DNA from: Lycium barbarum
Lineage: Eukaryota > Streptophyta > Magnoliopsida > Solanales > Solanaceae
Reading direction: 5' to 3'
Assembly: GCF_019175385.1 (NCBI RefSeq)
Contig: NC_083339.1
Location: forward strand, 47,106,074 to 47,170,073
Length of the DNA: 64,000 nucleotides
The position numbers were made by a program, and so were the translations under genes. Under the pieces are notes generated by a model. It was given only the letters and a program-made list of their open reading frames with translations. It had not been told where the DNA came from and did not search any database. Shown in pieces: positions 21,190 to 33,372 of this stretch. The number at the start of each line of letters is the position of its first letter. Positions within the stretch are counted from its first letter, which is position 1.

Positions 21190-23006
21190 ATACTATCCTA
21201 GACACTATCCATATTCATGTCTTCTTCACTTATGATTTTTGCTGCTCTTGTGTTGTCACTAAGTGGTGTGTGGGAATGCTGTGTCTTTACTATGGCTTGT
21301 TTATATGGTTTTCTAAGTGCATTATATGTGGCCTACTTGCATTGCATTCTTGAGATTGCATTGGGAATGGATGGGTATGCCCCTGTTTAGGCTGGTTTTT
21401 CCCTCCATATCCAAGTATATCAATGGCATATTTAGGTATAAATTATCCTTACACTTAGAAATCTTGATAAAAATAGAAGTATACCAACTGGTATACCAAG
21501 TATATCACTGTTGCAGCTTTAAGACTTATAAAAATGAGGAAGAAGAGGTGCATACCTGCCTGTACATCCTGTATATCTCTGCTGGGACACTTAGAATTGT
21601 TTGAATGGGTGTTAGTTTTGGGCCATGGGACTGGGCCTGTCTTCAGCATACTATACTTAGTCTTATTGTGTTAATTTGGGCCATTTCTGGTTCTGTCTAC
21701 GAGCAGTCTACTCATTTGATTGGGCTTAGCCCGAATATATCTGATATAATTTATTTTTTTGGCAATGTAATAGTAATTAGGATTAATTTTCAGTATTTAA
21801 TTCGTTCCCTATCATTGAATGTATACTAATTTGTGCATACCCTCTTGTATTTCCAAACCAAAATCCATTGATGGGTTTGCACGAGGCCCATCAACTCCTA
21901 TTAGATCGAGTCAAACCGCAACTCCTGGATGGGAAAATCATTTGGAGCATGCGTTGGATTTAGCTTGCATTTCTTCTTTCGGGTTTGGTCGACCCGAATT
22001 GTCTACTCTTTAGAATTCAGGATTTAAATTCTAAGTATGTGCGCTTTAATTTAAATTGGACCCTTATGATTATTAGGATACATATTAAAGTCGCTAATTA
22101 AATTTTCAAAACTCATGCCTTATAAAAATTAATAAGAACGGACAGATTTGGGACTTTGGATCGAAACTGATCGGAATTTGAGAAATAAGGGACTAGATTG
22201 GACATTTTTAGAACTTTCAGGACTTGAACTGATGAAGATAAATCTTGACTGTTGGGACCGTATTCAACACTTGTATAAATACATAGTAAAATTGGTATAA
22301 ATTTTGCTCATAAAAGGACCAAGTATAAAAATGGTAAAATTAGTATATTACGGTTTATATATGTATGCCTATAATATGCCTACAAATAATTTTCATAAAA
22401 ACTATTTCTATACTTAAAACGCTTTTTTCAAAAAAACCTTTTTTGGGTAGACTTACGTAGAGTCCTACTTAGGCTAAGAGCCTTCGGGTATTAGCCTAGG
22501 TGTTCAAGTCCGACACCCGCACTCAATTTCAGGTAAAAACTATACTTCAACAATTTCTCAAAAAACAAAAAACGTATTTGTGCATGAAATGACTAAATCT
22601 TATTGCGAAAATTTAAAAAATAAGCAATTTTTAGCAAAACTCTTATATCCATAAGGCATATTATTGGAACTCATAAGAAAACCGCAATTGAGCGGATCCT
22701 TAATACCGGAGTGCCTAACACCTTCCCCGGGGGATCACCAGAACCCTTACCCAGACTTTGGTAGATTAGATTTCTTTTAGGATAGTCGTAAAATAACTAT
22801 TTTAAATGAACCCTTTACGAACTGATTTTCCTAATTTCCTAAAAATTAGGTGGCGACTCTAAAATATATCCTTTAGAGCACCATTAAGTGGTTGGCGGAT
22901 TTTTTCGACTTTCCCAGTACGATTAACAACAGTATTTTCCGGGACACCTCCCTCTTTTTATAAGGTATGTGTGAGTCGTTAAAACATAGAATTCCCAACG
23001 CCCGCT
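21190..23006. other. Unassigned AT-rich DNA; possible Tat/Ogre LTR end
   Basis: No gene is recognised; the ORFs here are short and unremarkable. The stretch 22705-22935 (GAGTGCCTAACACCTTCCCC, then AATTAGGTGGCGACTC at 22843-22858) resembles, from memory, the 3' LTR end and adjacent primer region of plant Tat/Ogre-type gypsy elements. That would make at least part of 21190-22860 an old LTR. No coding remnant or matching second LTR is present, so the call is tentative. From 22937 to 23006 I see nothing identifiable. Confidence 0.4.
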
Positions 23007-25060
23007 ACAATCATTTGACATGAAGTTGACATTTGGATAAAGTGCCCGTAATCGATTTCTGACAGTCCCATTAGGTTTGGAGGGTGATGTATGACATAGT
23101 GGTGTCATTGGTTTGGTTCCTGAAGGGTTCGGGTGTGATTTGGGTCAATAGTTGAGAAACTGGTTAAATTAGAATTGGCGTTGACCACGGTCAACATCGG
23201 GTCAAGATGAACCCGTGTCGATGTTTTGAAAGTTCTAATAAGTTTGTATGATGATTTTGGACATGTCCACAAAGTTTGGTTAGATTCCGATGAGTTTTGG
23301 ATAAATTTGGGTTGTATGGTGATTGTTTTCGCTTTCGACGTCGATTTGAGCATAAAGGGTACATTTTGAGAAAATGCCCTTTGATTCGTGTTTCGACTAA
23401 ACCATTATATCCATAGCATAATTTCAGAACCATAGCAACTGAAATCATCAAGTTTTGACATCGTATGAAGGAATTATGGTCATTTTACTAAGAATTGGGT
23501 TGCCAGATTTTTCAGATTAATTACGAAATTGCTACTGAATTCATATTTAAAAATCTGCACTCTTCCAAATATTGGAACCACCATATCTCATTCATTTTAA
23601 GGTCAAATGGAGTTATTCAAAAGCCTAACTTTAGTGAAATTTCTCAAGGAATCCATAATAAGCATCAAAAGAAAGTTTTGGGATCGTTTGGCACAAAACA
23701 CGAGGCAGAACTGCTGGGCATTTTGGCTGTTTAAAGTTGTTTGGAGTTTCTCTCATCTTGAAAGCTTGGGTTTGGGAGAATTTAAGGATGTTATTCAAGT
23801 TTCTTCCATGGGGTAAAGTCTAAACCATAATTTAAGTATTTCCCTTTGATTCATTCCCTTGGTTTAAGCTTTAATCCATGATCGCTAAAGTAGGAAATTG
23901 GGGTTTTTCATGAAAGAGGGTTTAATGGGTCTTTCTTGAGAAGTTCATAAAATTGGTTAGACTTCCTAAGTTGCTTTAAATGATGAAATTGATTGGGCTT
24001 ATGCTAGATTATGATGTATCTAAGTTTGTTGATCATCTACCTTCTATTACTAGTGATGAATTCTAGAATTTAAGAGTTAGGGTTTATACCCAAAATCAAG
24101 GGTTTGCTTAGATTTCGAAATTGGATGAATCCTTGAGTTAATTTAGAAATTAGTTGATGAGTTTTGATCACCTAGTGTTTAATTGGATAATTAAACCCCG
24201 AATTTTCCGTTTTGCCATTGTGGGCCCCGTTTCCCCAAATTCTAGGGTTGGTTTTTGACCCAATTTGAATGATAGCAATATAGGTATCGATCTTCATGAT
24301 TTCTCATCTAGATTTCGAATATGAATAGACTTTCTTGATCTCGAGGCTCAAGGAAGGGAAAGACTAAGGTGTGATTGTTGGTGATATTGTTGTTCAGCCT
24401 TCCAGGTGGGTTATAGTTTACAATGTGGTGAGACTTCATTTAGCAAAGCATATATTTAGATGATATTGTCGGAGAAAGATGCTATAACCTAGGTGACGAC
24501 GTGTACTTGGTTTTTGATTTGTGTTGACTTATACTTATTGATTACCTATTTATCTTACTTTATTATCTGGATTATGTTAGCTAAACTTAGTCAGCCTATG
24601 ATACCTTCCAGTACTGTGATTTTGTACTGACGTGCGCTTGCTGCATTCTTTTATAAATGTAGAATTCCAAGTTGGATCTACCTCTGTTTCTCCTGGCTGA
24701 TGGTCGCTCCGAGAGTTGCTTAGAGTCTACAGGGTTAGCATGAGACGTCCGCCTCCTTAAAAACCCATCTCTATTTATGTCTTATTTTCTATTCCGAGAC
24801 ATACTCAGACTTGATGTATTATTGATATTCCAGACTTGTAGATTCTAGTTAGATGCTCTTGTATGGATTAGACTAGACTCTGGGGTGTATTTCCTTACTT
24901 TCGCACTATTTCTATATTATTATCGTCAGACTTACGTGATTTATTCTCTTTCTCTTATTGAATTATTTATTTATATCTTTACTATCGTTAGGTTGAGGGT
25001 TCGCTTATCGAGGTGGGAAAGGTAAGCGTCCGCACGACTTAGCTAAATTGGGTTGTGACA
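23007..25060 (+). mobile_element. Family B LTR, copy L1 (5' truncated)
   Basis: It aligns by eye with L2 and L3 from their internal CATTTGAC...GTTGAC block (about 230-400 bp after the L2 start at 25547) through to the end GGGTTGTGACA at 25060. A primer site follows. The first few hundred bases present in L2 (TGTAACGACCC...) are missing. L1 has no LINE insertion: around 23555-23590 it runs straight through the point where L2 and L3 are interrupted. Confidence 0.8.
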
Positions 25061-25546
25061 AGTTGGTATCAGAGCCCTAGGTTACTCTGTTTATAATACA
25101 AGAGAATGTCTAGTAGAGTCTCGTGGATCGGTATGATGAGCTCTGTACTTATCTACGAGAGGCTATAGGACATTTAGGAAACTTCCAATTCTTTTATTCT
25201 CTTGTGCAACTTCATTCTAATTGGTATCTAGTCGATCCCAATTGGTATCTGAAATTTCTTATCTTAATCACCCACGGAGGGTGGGCACTCATCCTTAAAT
25301 TCTTATGTGAATGATTTATCTATGACGCGTGGTGGTTTGGCGCGAGATAGGTATTCTGATTCAGGAAAGTGATCAAGTTCAGTCTCTAGTGATGGCCTAA
25401 GAATTCAATTATGTGGATTCGCGATTAGATTCGTTTATTGTGAGAGTTCGTGAGAAATGGGAAAGATAGTTTAGAGGGCTACAGGGTCTCCATGATTCAG
25501 CATTGGGTTGCTTCGAAATGACAAGGTGCATTGATGGTTTAACAAT
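25061..25546 (+). mobile_element. Family B internal remnant int1 with primer site
   Basis: TGGTATCAGAGC at 25064-25075 is a canonical tRNA-Met primer site 3 bp after the L1 end. The leader AGAGTCTCGTGGATCGGTAT and GGACATTTAGGAAAC is shared with int2. Only 486 bp separate L1 from L2. There is no gag-pol and no polypurine tract before L2, so most of the internal region has been lost. Confidence 0.8.
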
Positions 25547-26279
25547 TGTAACGACCCGTTTGGTCGTTATAACGTTTTTACCATTTTTCCCCCCGTTGAC
25601 TCATCCCTAAGCTTTGTTAGTACAATTTTGATCCATGGGGACCGGTGGCATAGTTCCCTAGGCATCGTTTTGGGTTTTGGAATGACTTTTAGAAAATTTG
25701 GTCTTAAAGTGAAAATCATTTGACTCAAAGTTGACTTTTGGGTAAACGTACCCGAAATCAAATTTCGACAGCTCCATTAGGTCCGGAGGGTGATTTATAA
25801 CTTAGTGGTGTCATTGGTTTGGTTTCTGAAGGGTTCGAGTGTGATTTCGGTCATTGGTTAAGACTGGTTAAGTTAGAATTGGAGTTGACCACGGTCAACA
25901 TCGGGTCAAGATGATCCCGTGTCGATGTTTTGGAAGTTCCAATAAGTTTGTATGATGATTTTGGATATGTCCACAAAGTTTGGTTAGATTCCGATCAGTT
26001 TTGGATAAGTTTGGGTTGTAAGGTGATTGTTTTCGGTTTCGACGTTGATTTGAGCATAAGGGTTACAATATTGAGAAAACAACCTTTGATTCATATTTCG
26101 ACTGAACCATTATATCTGTATAGTAATTTTGAAACCATTGCGACTGAAATCATCAAGTTTCCACATCGTATGAGGGGATTATGGTTATTTTACTAAGAAT
26201 TGGGTTGCCACATTTTTCAGTTTAATTATGAAATTGCCACTGAATTCATATTTAAAAATCTGCACTATTCTGGAGTTGA

Positions 26280-28163
26280 TGTTAGAGAAAGAAAGTGAAG
26301 AAGTTGATGAAAATGGTAATGGTGATGAGGGAAAACAAGTTGCAGCTGCTAACAATGAACAAGATATTCACAATGGGAAAAACACGGCACAACAGTCCAA
26401 GCCTAATCACACAAATCCTAAAAACTATAACCATTCAATAAAGATTCTTCAAAGTGGTAATTGTGGGCATTGTGAAGGATATTCAGAGATGGAGAAATAA
26501 TAAGGGAAAGCTTCAAATGAATGGAAATGGAGTTATCCAAAAGCAAGCTTCATTGCCTGCACAAAAATCGGTTGAGAAAACTGCTGCAGGACAAGAATTA
26601 ATTATAGTGAAAGATTCTAATGTTGTGGTGCAAACTTCTAATGCGTTTGCTGCATTGGAGGAAGGTGATATGGAGCAGGATGAAGTTATGGAGGTGTTAG
26701 ATGTTGAGGCTAGGCCACAAATGGTAACAGCTGCAGTACCAATAATGGAGAAAAGTGCTGGCAAGCCTTTGAATATAAATGCCCTCGTATATACACCTGG
26801 GAAAAAGCAGTCCCCTGGGAAAACTAAGCAGTGAGTTCAAGCAGCTTTTCCACAACCTGTTGATGCTACTAGTAGTGAGTTGGTTACTACAAATAAATCA
26901 TGTCAGGAAATTCCATCTAATACAGTTGTAAATACTTTTGGCACTGAAGGGGTTGAAAGAAAATTATGGAGTGACCAAGTGGAGGAAAACATAGAAGATG
27001 GTAAAATAGTGGGTGATAATGATGAGGTATATGAAAAACTCTCATACTCTATAGGGTCATCAAAAGAAATCAATGCCATGTTTGATCAAGTTGTAGTTGA
27101 GGAAAATAGTGAAGGAAAGGATAATGAGCATGTTGGTGGTGGTTCTAAGGTGCAGGAAGTTAATAAGGTACCAGAAATTGAACAAGCATCCAGCCAAGAG
27201 GTGGATAATACTCCTAAAGTGTTAGGAAAATCAGGTAAAAATCAAAAGACACAAGAGCAAAGTGGTAAAGTGCAGCAGGTGGATCCAACTAGTGTTACTA
27301 AGGCAATGGAGCAAGTTGAGCATAATGTGGATAAAAGACTGGACACTCTACAGTCTTGTGTTCATAAGCAACAACTCTCTAATGTGAAAGATCAAGGTAA
27401 ATCAGGTGGAAGGAAAACACAAGTTTGCAAAAAATTCAACAGAAACCAAAGGGCATGGCTGGTGGGAAAAATAACAGGTGGAACAACGTGGTACTATTGC
27501 TCAAAAGCAGAACCAAGTTGTACCAACTCAGAAATATGCAAAAAATGTTCAGTTAGCAGTAGCAAGTGGTGACATGCAAGAAATCATAGTAAACAAGGGG
27601 GTTGCAAGTGAATATGCTGCTGCTAAAGATATTAACCTGTATGTCGCTGCTAACTTGATCCAAATTGCACATGATGCAGTACAAAAAAATAAGAGAGAAA
27701 GGAATTTGAAGGATGGTGTTAAAGTGCTGCATAATGCTATGGTGCAGAATGAGGATCCAATGAGTCCAAGTGTTGTCGTTCCCAAGTCTACTATAAATAA
27801 GAAAAATCAATGGGAAATGCTCAGGTTTTACAACATTCTTCATCTAATGTCAAAAACCAAGTTGCAGTAAATAATTCTCAAGGACATTTGCAAGTAGCAA
27901 TAGCAGGAGCGGAAAGAAGCATAATTGATATGGATGAGGAGTCCACTGCATAGAACTTTTTTTAATGCTGCTAGGGAGGGTGATATGTCACCTAGATAGA
28001 TGCAAAGTGGAAAATCCAGAAATAAAAGTCATACAAGGAAGGGGAGTTGGGATGGAAATGTGACTGAAGAATTTATCCCAAGGCATATTCCAATGAGGCA
28101 AGCAAAACAAAAAGTGGCAGCTCGTACCACTTCAAATAAGTCCACAAAATCCAAGAAAAATAA
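26280..28163 (+). pseudogene. ORF1-like coding remnant of LINE copy A
   Basis: Discontinuous frames at 26280-26500, 26454-26834, 26880-27572 and 27478-27870 form one acidic, low-complexity protein remnant. It includes VVQTSNAFAALEEGD, a type of motif I associate with plant LINE ORF1 C termini. A stop at 26832 (TGA where copy B has TGG) and frameshifts near 26460 and 27470 break it. The basic KSKKNK tail before the stop at 28164 could bind nucleic acid. No CCHC knuckle or DUF4283-like N terminus is seen. Function unproven. Confidence 0.5.
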
Positions 28164-28452
28164 ATGAAGTTCCAAGATTTTTTAGAAAGGCTAGAAGATC
28201 AAGAAATGTTTGAAGAACTACATACTATAGAAGATTTTACAAGTCCAAAGAACAAGGGTCTTGACTCTATTTTCTTTCTTGTGTTATTTTCTCATTATCT
28301 TAGCATTATCATTTGTAATATCGTCACAGAGTGTGTTATAAACTCTGTGATGATCATAGCTTATTTGGTACTTTCAAGTTCCTATTTTTTACATGCTTGC
28401 TAGTAGTAGAGGCCTTTCCTTTTATTTTCCTCAATAGGATTAGTAAGGTAAG

Positions 28453-28549
28453 TGTTACACCTCGGAAAAGTCCCCGTACATGTACAATGAATAGACCAAC
28501 GAAGGGTAGGAGTGTGCGACGTTTTACTAAGTATGGAATGGCGATCCAT
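28453..28549 (+). mobile_element. E4 unit 1: 97-bp remnant of the 5' LTR
   Basis: TGTTACACCTCGGAAAAGTC... matches the first 97 bp of the LTR at 30797. The match ends at GCGATCCAT and jumps to TGACGGAGCTAACCCAG, which corresponds to about 35973 in unit 2. The two parents share CAT at the junction (TTCATGAA and CTCCATTGACG), as expected for microhomology-mediated deletion. Confidence 0.88.
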
Positions 28550-28550
28550 T

Positions 28551-30592
28551 GACGGAGCTAACCCAGAAGTCGGCGAAATTTCAGTGGAACGATGCATGCG
28601 AGTGTAGTTTCCGAGAGTTGAAAGACAGGTTGACCTCAGCTCCAGTACTAACACTTCCAGAAGGGCCAGATGGCTATGTTGTGTATTGTGATGCTTCTGG
28701 TGTGGGACTAGGATATGTATTGATGCAGCATGGGAAGGTGATTGCATACGCTTCGAGACAGTTACGGAAACATGAGAAGAATTATCCAACTCACGATCTC
28801 GAATTGGCCGCGGTTATTCATGCCTTAAAGATATGGAGGCATTATTTGTATGGTGTGCACGTCGATATCTCTACAGATCACAAGAGTCTCCAGCATATCT
28901 TCAAATAGAAGGAGTTGAACCTGCGGCAGAGGCGGTGGTTAGAATTGTTGAAAGACTATGATGTGGACATTTTGTACCACCCCGGAAAAGCTAACGTAGT
29001 AGCCGATGCGCTTAGCCGTCGATCAATGGGTAGCTTATGTGAAGTTCCTTCAGAAAAGAAGGAGATGGTTCGGGAGCTCCATCGATTAACAAGTCTTGGA
29101 ATACATGCAATTGATTCAGGTAGTACTGGTACTAGCATTAATGACCCCACAGTTTCATCCGTGAATATAGAAGTGAAGGACCGGCAATATGAAGATCCTC
29201 AACTAAGCCGATACCGAGACCTATCTCGTGGAAAGGAAAACTCTCCATTTGAAGTTTCCATAGACGGGATCCTTAGATATCGAGGCAGGCAATGTGTACC
29301 GGATGTGGCAGAATTGCGCCAATGGATTTTGGAGGAAGCACACTATTCTCGGTATTCTATTCATCCGAGTTCAACTAAAATGTATCATGACCTCAAATTG
29401 ATATACTGGTGGGACGGCATGAAGAGGGACATAGCAGATTTTGTAGCACAATGTCCGAATTGCCAATAGGTAAAAGCCGAACATGAGAAGCCAGGGGGCT
29501 TGTTGCAAGCAATGGAAATTCCTACGTGGAAATGGGAAGTAATTAACTTGGATTTCATTGTGGGATTACCCCGTTCCCGTGGCAGGTATGATTCAATATG
29601 GGTGATCATGGACAGACTCACAAAAGCAGCTCATTTCCTCCCGGTCAGAACCATGTATTCGGCAGAAGACTATGCCAGGTTGTATCTAAAAGAAATTGTG
29701 CGACTTTATGGAATTCCTTTGGCCATTATTACAGACAGAGGGGCACAGTTTACAACCAAGTTTTGGAAGTCCTTCCAAGAAGGTTTGGGTACTCAAGTTA
29801 AGCTCAACACGACATTCCATCCGCAAATTGATGGGCAGGCCGAGCATACTATTCAAACCTTGGAAGATATGTTACGGGCATATGTGCTGGATTTTGGTGG
29901 AAGTTGGGACGATCATTTAACCCTTATTCAATTCGCATACAACAATAGCTATCATTCCAGTATTCAAATGGCTCCATATGAAGCTTTATATAGAAGGAAA
30001 TATAGATCTCCAATCGGATTGTTCGAAATAGGAGAAGCACAAATAATGGGCCCTGAATTTATCCAACAAGCAATAGAAAAAGTCAAGGTGATCCAAGATC
30101 GGTTGTTGACAGCCCAAAGTCGCCAAATGTCTTATGCGGACAATCGCCGACGAAACTTGGAATTTCAGGTTGATGATTGGGTATTTTTAAAAGTGTCGCC
30201 CATGAAAGGGGTGATGAGATTTGGTAAGAAACGGAAATTGAGTCCCCGATACATTGGACCCTACAAAATCATCCGCAAGGTGGGTCAGGTAGCCTATGAA
30301 TTGGATTTTCCATCGGAGCTTAAAGAAGTTCACCCAGTCTTTCATGCTTCGATGCTCGGCAAATGTATTGTAGACCCAACAAGCATAGTTCCGGTTGATG
30401 ATGTGCAGGTGACAGAGAAGCTGACCTATGAAGAAGTACCTATTGTAAGTTTCGATAGACAGGTGCTGAGTCTTATGGCAGAGTAGCAATTGGGAAGAAA
30501 TGACTTGGGAAACAGAAGAGAGCATGAAGTCCAAGTACCCACACTTATTCCAACCCCCGGGAGAGATCCAAGACGAAACGCCGACGATATGA
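28551..30592 (+). pseudogene. E4 unit 1 RNase H, integrase and chromodomain remnant
   Basis: It opens in the last part of RT ([11 protein letters not shown]) and continues with RNase H ([27 protein letters not shown]). The integrase has an H2C2 finger and a D-D-E core ([25 protein letters not shown]). TAG stops at 28906-28908 and 29467-29469 replace Gln CAG codons present in unit 2. About 32 bp are missing near 30460 in the chromodomain-like segment, shifting the frame to a stop at 30484. RT proper, protease and gag are absent. Confidence 0.9.
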
Positions 30593-30758
30593 GGTATGTA
30601 CGCTTCATTTTTATGCATTTGGTCGTGTGTGGCCATGGATATGTTGATATTCTGATGTAGCCCTGTGAGGCGATGATATTATGGGTTGTTATGACAGGCT
30701 GGTAGTGTCAAATTACTGGGGAAACTCTGGCAAAATTTTCGTAGAATTCTGAGTGTTT

Positions 30759-30796
30759 AACATTCGAGGACGAATGTTGCAAAAAGGGGGGAAGAA
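30759..30796 (+). promoter_or_regulatory. E4 unit 1 palindrome and polypurine tract
   Basis: AACATTCGAGGACGAATGTT is intact at 30759-30778. The purine tract A5G6AAGAA (about 30781-30796) ends exactly at the middle LTR start. Confidence 0.88.
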
Positions 30797-30945
30797 TGTT
30801 ACACCTCGGAAAAGTCCCCGTACATGTACAATGAATAGACCAACGAAGGGTATGAGTGTGCGACGTTTTACTAAGTAGGGAATGGCGATTCATGAATTTT
30901 TTTGGAAATAAGAAAGTTGTAGAATTTCAATTTAGCCAGTGGTCG

Positions 30946-31185
30946 TAAAATAGAATACGACCCGTAAAGTGATTTACGGACCGTATACTGCCATCGTCCT
31001 CCAACGTTCCAAAAATTTCAACTTTCTATCCAAAGTTTAAATGGTAAAATACGACCCAGTTTACGGACCATAAACTATGGCCGTAAACCATCATGACCTC
31101 CAGCAAACCTTTTTGTTTTGATATGCTTAAATACGACCACGTTATACGGCCCGTAAACTGTGGTTTATGACCACTGTACACGCCG
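30946..31185. repeat. E4 middle LTR U3 palindrome cluster
   Basis: Repeated ATACG(A/G)CCCGTAAA, TTACGGACCGTA and TACGGCCCGTAAAC units end about 35 bp before TATAAG. The 3' LTR has one or two more copies (38385-38645), so copy number varies between LTRs of one array. Confidence 0.8.
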
Positions 31186-32344
31186 ACGACTGTTCATTAA
31201 AAATCAGATTTTGTGATTATTATAAGTGACTTTCTCATTCATTTTCATTCATGCTTCATCTATAACTTTCAAGAAATCTCTAGAACACTCCAAACACTTG
31301 AACCACAAGAATACCAAGGAAACCAATGATCATCAACACCAAATCTATGAAACAAAGTGTATGAAACCTAATGTGAAGTCATCTCCTTCAAGAAATTCCA
31401 AAAGAGGTGAAGAAGGGTTTTGGTGCTAAAGTAATGATTCTACTTTAGGCTTGTTCCACCATCATCTAAGGTATGTTTCATGACTTTATCATGTTATTTA
31501 AGGTATTGGAAAGCTAAGATGGTTGAAATGTAGAAGAACATAGAAAATGGGCCATTACTGAGTGAATAGTATCACAATTGAATGATAGTTGAATGGAATT
31601 ATGAACGTTGATATGTTGTGATGATGAATACGTTATAAATGGTTTATAGACCATGGAATAGGTGTGAAGTAAGATAAATTATGATGATGAGCTAAAACCA
31701 TTAAATGTGGAGAAATTGGAGAAAAATGATGGATTTTGCTAAATATAGATAAGTGATGAATGTTGATAAAATATTGTGAGCGTTGTTGTAAATGTTGGGA
31801 GTTGAAATAGAACATGAGAAAAGTAGTAGAAACAAAGGAAACGCTGCCCAATTTCCTCTAGAAATAACGATGCGTTCTCATGGTCGATTGACTAACTATA
31901 TTGCGTATTCTCTCGTGAAGGTAACAACGTGATATTGAAGGAGGACAAGTGAACGATAGGTTAGATAAACGACAAAGGTATGTGAGGATAGTCCTTTTCT
32001 TTCTATGGCATGAATCCCATGATATGATTCTTCTTCCTTTTCATGATTCTCCTATATCCCGGAAAGCCAAAAGCCTAAGATCATGCATAGCTACATGAGT
32101 CAAGATATATGATGTGACGTCCTTATAAAGTAAATGATGTTGTTCTTTGTATACACTCACCTTATATCCTAATCCCTTCGAGGTGAGGCAGAATGTTCAT
32201 AAATGCTCATAATGGAATCGAGGGTTCACGACCTTACGTCACCTCGATAGAATGCAGTTGTTCTAGAGTCCTTGTGCATGTATGATGATAAGTATATTTT
32301 GATAAGAATATCATTTTAAATATTTTATGATGAGCATGTCATGA

Positions 32345-32540
32345 TTGCATCACACCGGGCCTAGTTGGCCGGGCAGTCACCGAGAAAGCGGGCAGCTATA
32401 TGATACACCATGGCCAATTGGCATGGGCAGACACCACTAGTGGGCGGCATGAGATGGTACCCCGGATGCTGGAGGCCTCGACGCTGGCAAATGTTACTGA
32501 TTATCACACTGCACCTATTTGGTCGGGCAGTTTAGATATA
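32345..32540. repeat. E4 middle LTR GC-rich minisatellite
   Basis: Units carry CACACCGGGCCTAGTTGGCC, GGGCAGTCACCG and GTGGGCGGCATG, each degenerate. The homologue is at 39815-39995, and the E7 homologue is reversed at 58670-58850. Confidence 0.75.
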
Positions 32541-33172
32541 TATATTCATACGATATGCATACATGAGATGATGATAGGCATAAAAGTAAGTCAGCATGCA
32601 TTACTTTTCATATGATTCCCAGTCAGGTACAGTTGCTCCATACTTGATGCCTCCTTTACTTTCTTGAAGTGTTGTTTTTGTTCATGCCTCTCATACTCAG
32701 TACAGCATTAGTACCGATGTCCGTTTTCTTTAGATGTTGTGTTCATGCCTACAGGTAGATAGAGAGGCGAGCTCGATCCGGATTCTTAGGAGCTGTCAGC
32801 TGATTGAAAGCACTCCATTGTCCGGAGGTGCTTATGATTATCCTTTTGGTACATATGTATATTTTGGGGCATGACGGAGTCTTGTTCCGTCTACATGTAT
32901 AGCATGTCAGTAGAGGCTCGTAGATGCGTAGTGTGGGTTAGATGGTCTCACAAGTTTATTATAGCATGCATGTATGTATTATATATATTGTTTTGATGGC
33001 CTAATGAGGCATTTGTATATATATATATAGATTGATTGTGTTTTCCACCGGAAAATGATTTTCATACAATTATGAATGATAAAGAAGCATAAATGACTAT
33101 GACCAGTGAAGAAATAACGGGTGCTCGGAGGTCAGCCTCGGGTCGCGGCCCCTAGCTGGGTCGTGACAGAAG

Positions 33173-33184
33173 TGGTATCAAAGC
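33173..33184 (+). promoter_or_regulatory. E4 unit 2 primer binding site
   Basis: TGGTATCAAAGC begins 5 bp after the LTR end. It differs by one base (A for G) from the TGGTATCAGAGC of family B and LARD-2. It is expected to pair with the 3' end of initiator tRNA-Met. Confidence 0.88.
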
Positions 33185-33372
33185 GGTTCAGTCCTAGGAA
33201 GTGTCTACGGGCCGTGTCTAGTAGAGTCTTGTTTATGGTGTGTTGCGCGCCACGCTAATAAACAAGAGGCTACAGGGCATTTAGGAAAACGACCGTCTAT
33301 CTTCTTATGAGATCGTGCGATAGAGCCATGCCTAAGATTATATCCCTCCTAACAGTGTGTTATGATTTCAGA

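Larger units (their letters stand above)
30797..33168 (+). mobile_element. E4 middle LTR
   Basis: TGTTACACC...GTCGTGACA, 2372 bp. It is flanked on the left by unit 1's polypurine tract and on the right by unit 2's primer site, so it serves both units. It carries U3 palindromes (30946-31185), TATAAG (31221), a donor-like AAAGGTATGT (31976), a CTCACCTT/AGGTGAG hairpin near 32156, a minisatellite (32345-32540), an acceptor-like GCCTACAG (32747-32754) and (TA)7 near 33016. Confidence 0.92.

Noticed and set aside
22440..22540. tRNA-like stretch with a B-box-like GTTCAAGTCC
   Set aside because: I could not form an acceptor stem or an anticodon arm, and there is no clear A box. Probably chance.
23007..25060. 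A host gene with ATG-rich short ORFs downstream of a TATA-like site
   Set aside because: The whole segment aligns with L2 and L3 of family B, so it is LTR sequence.
26271..28163. Host gene encoding an acidic coiled-coil-like protein
   Set aside because: A second copy with the same boundaries lies in L3, both are broken by stops and frameshifts, and the 3' end has an A-rich tail. A repeat is more likely.
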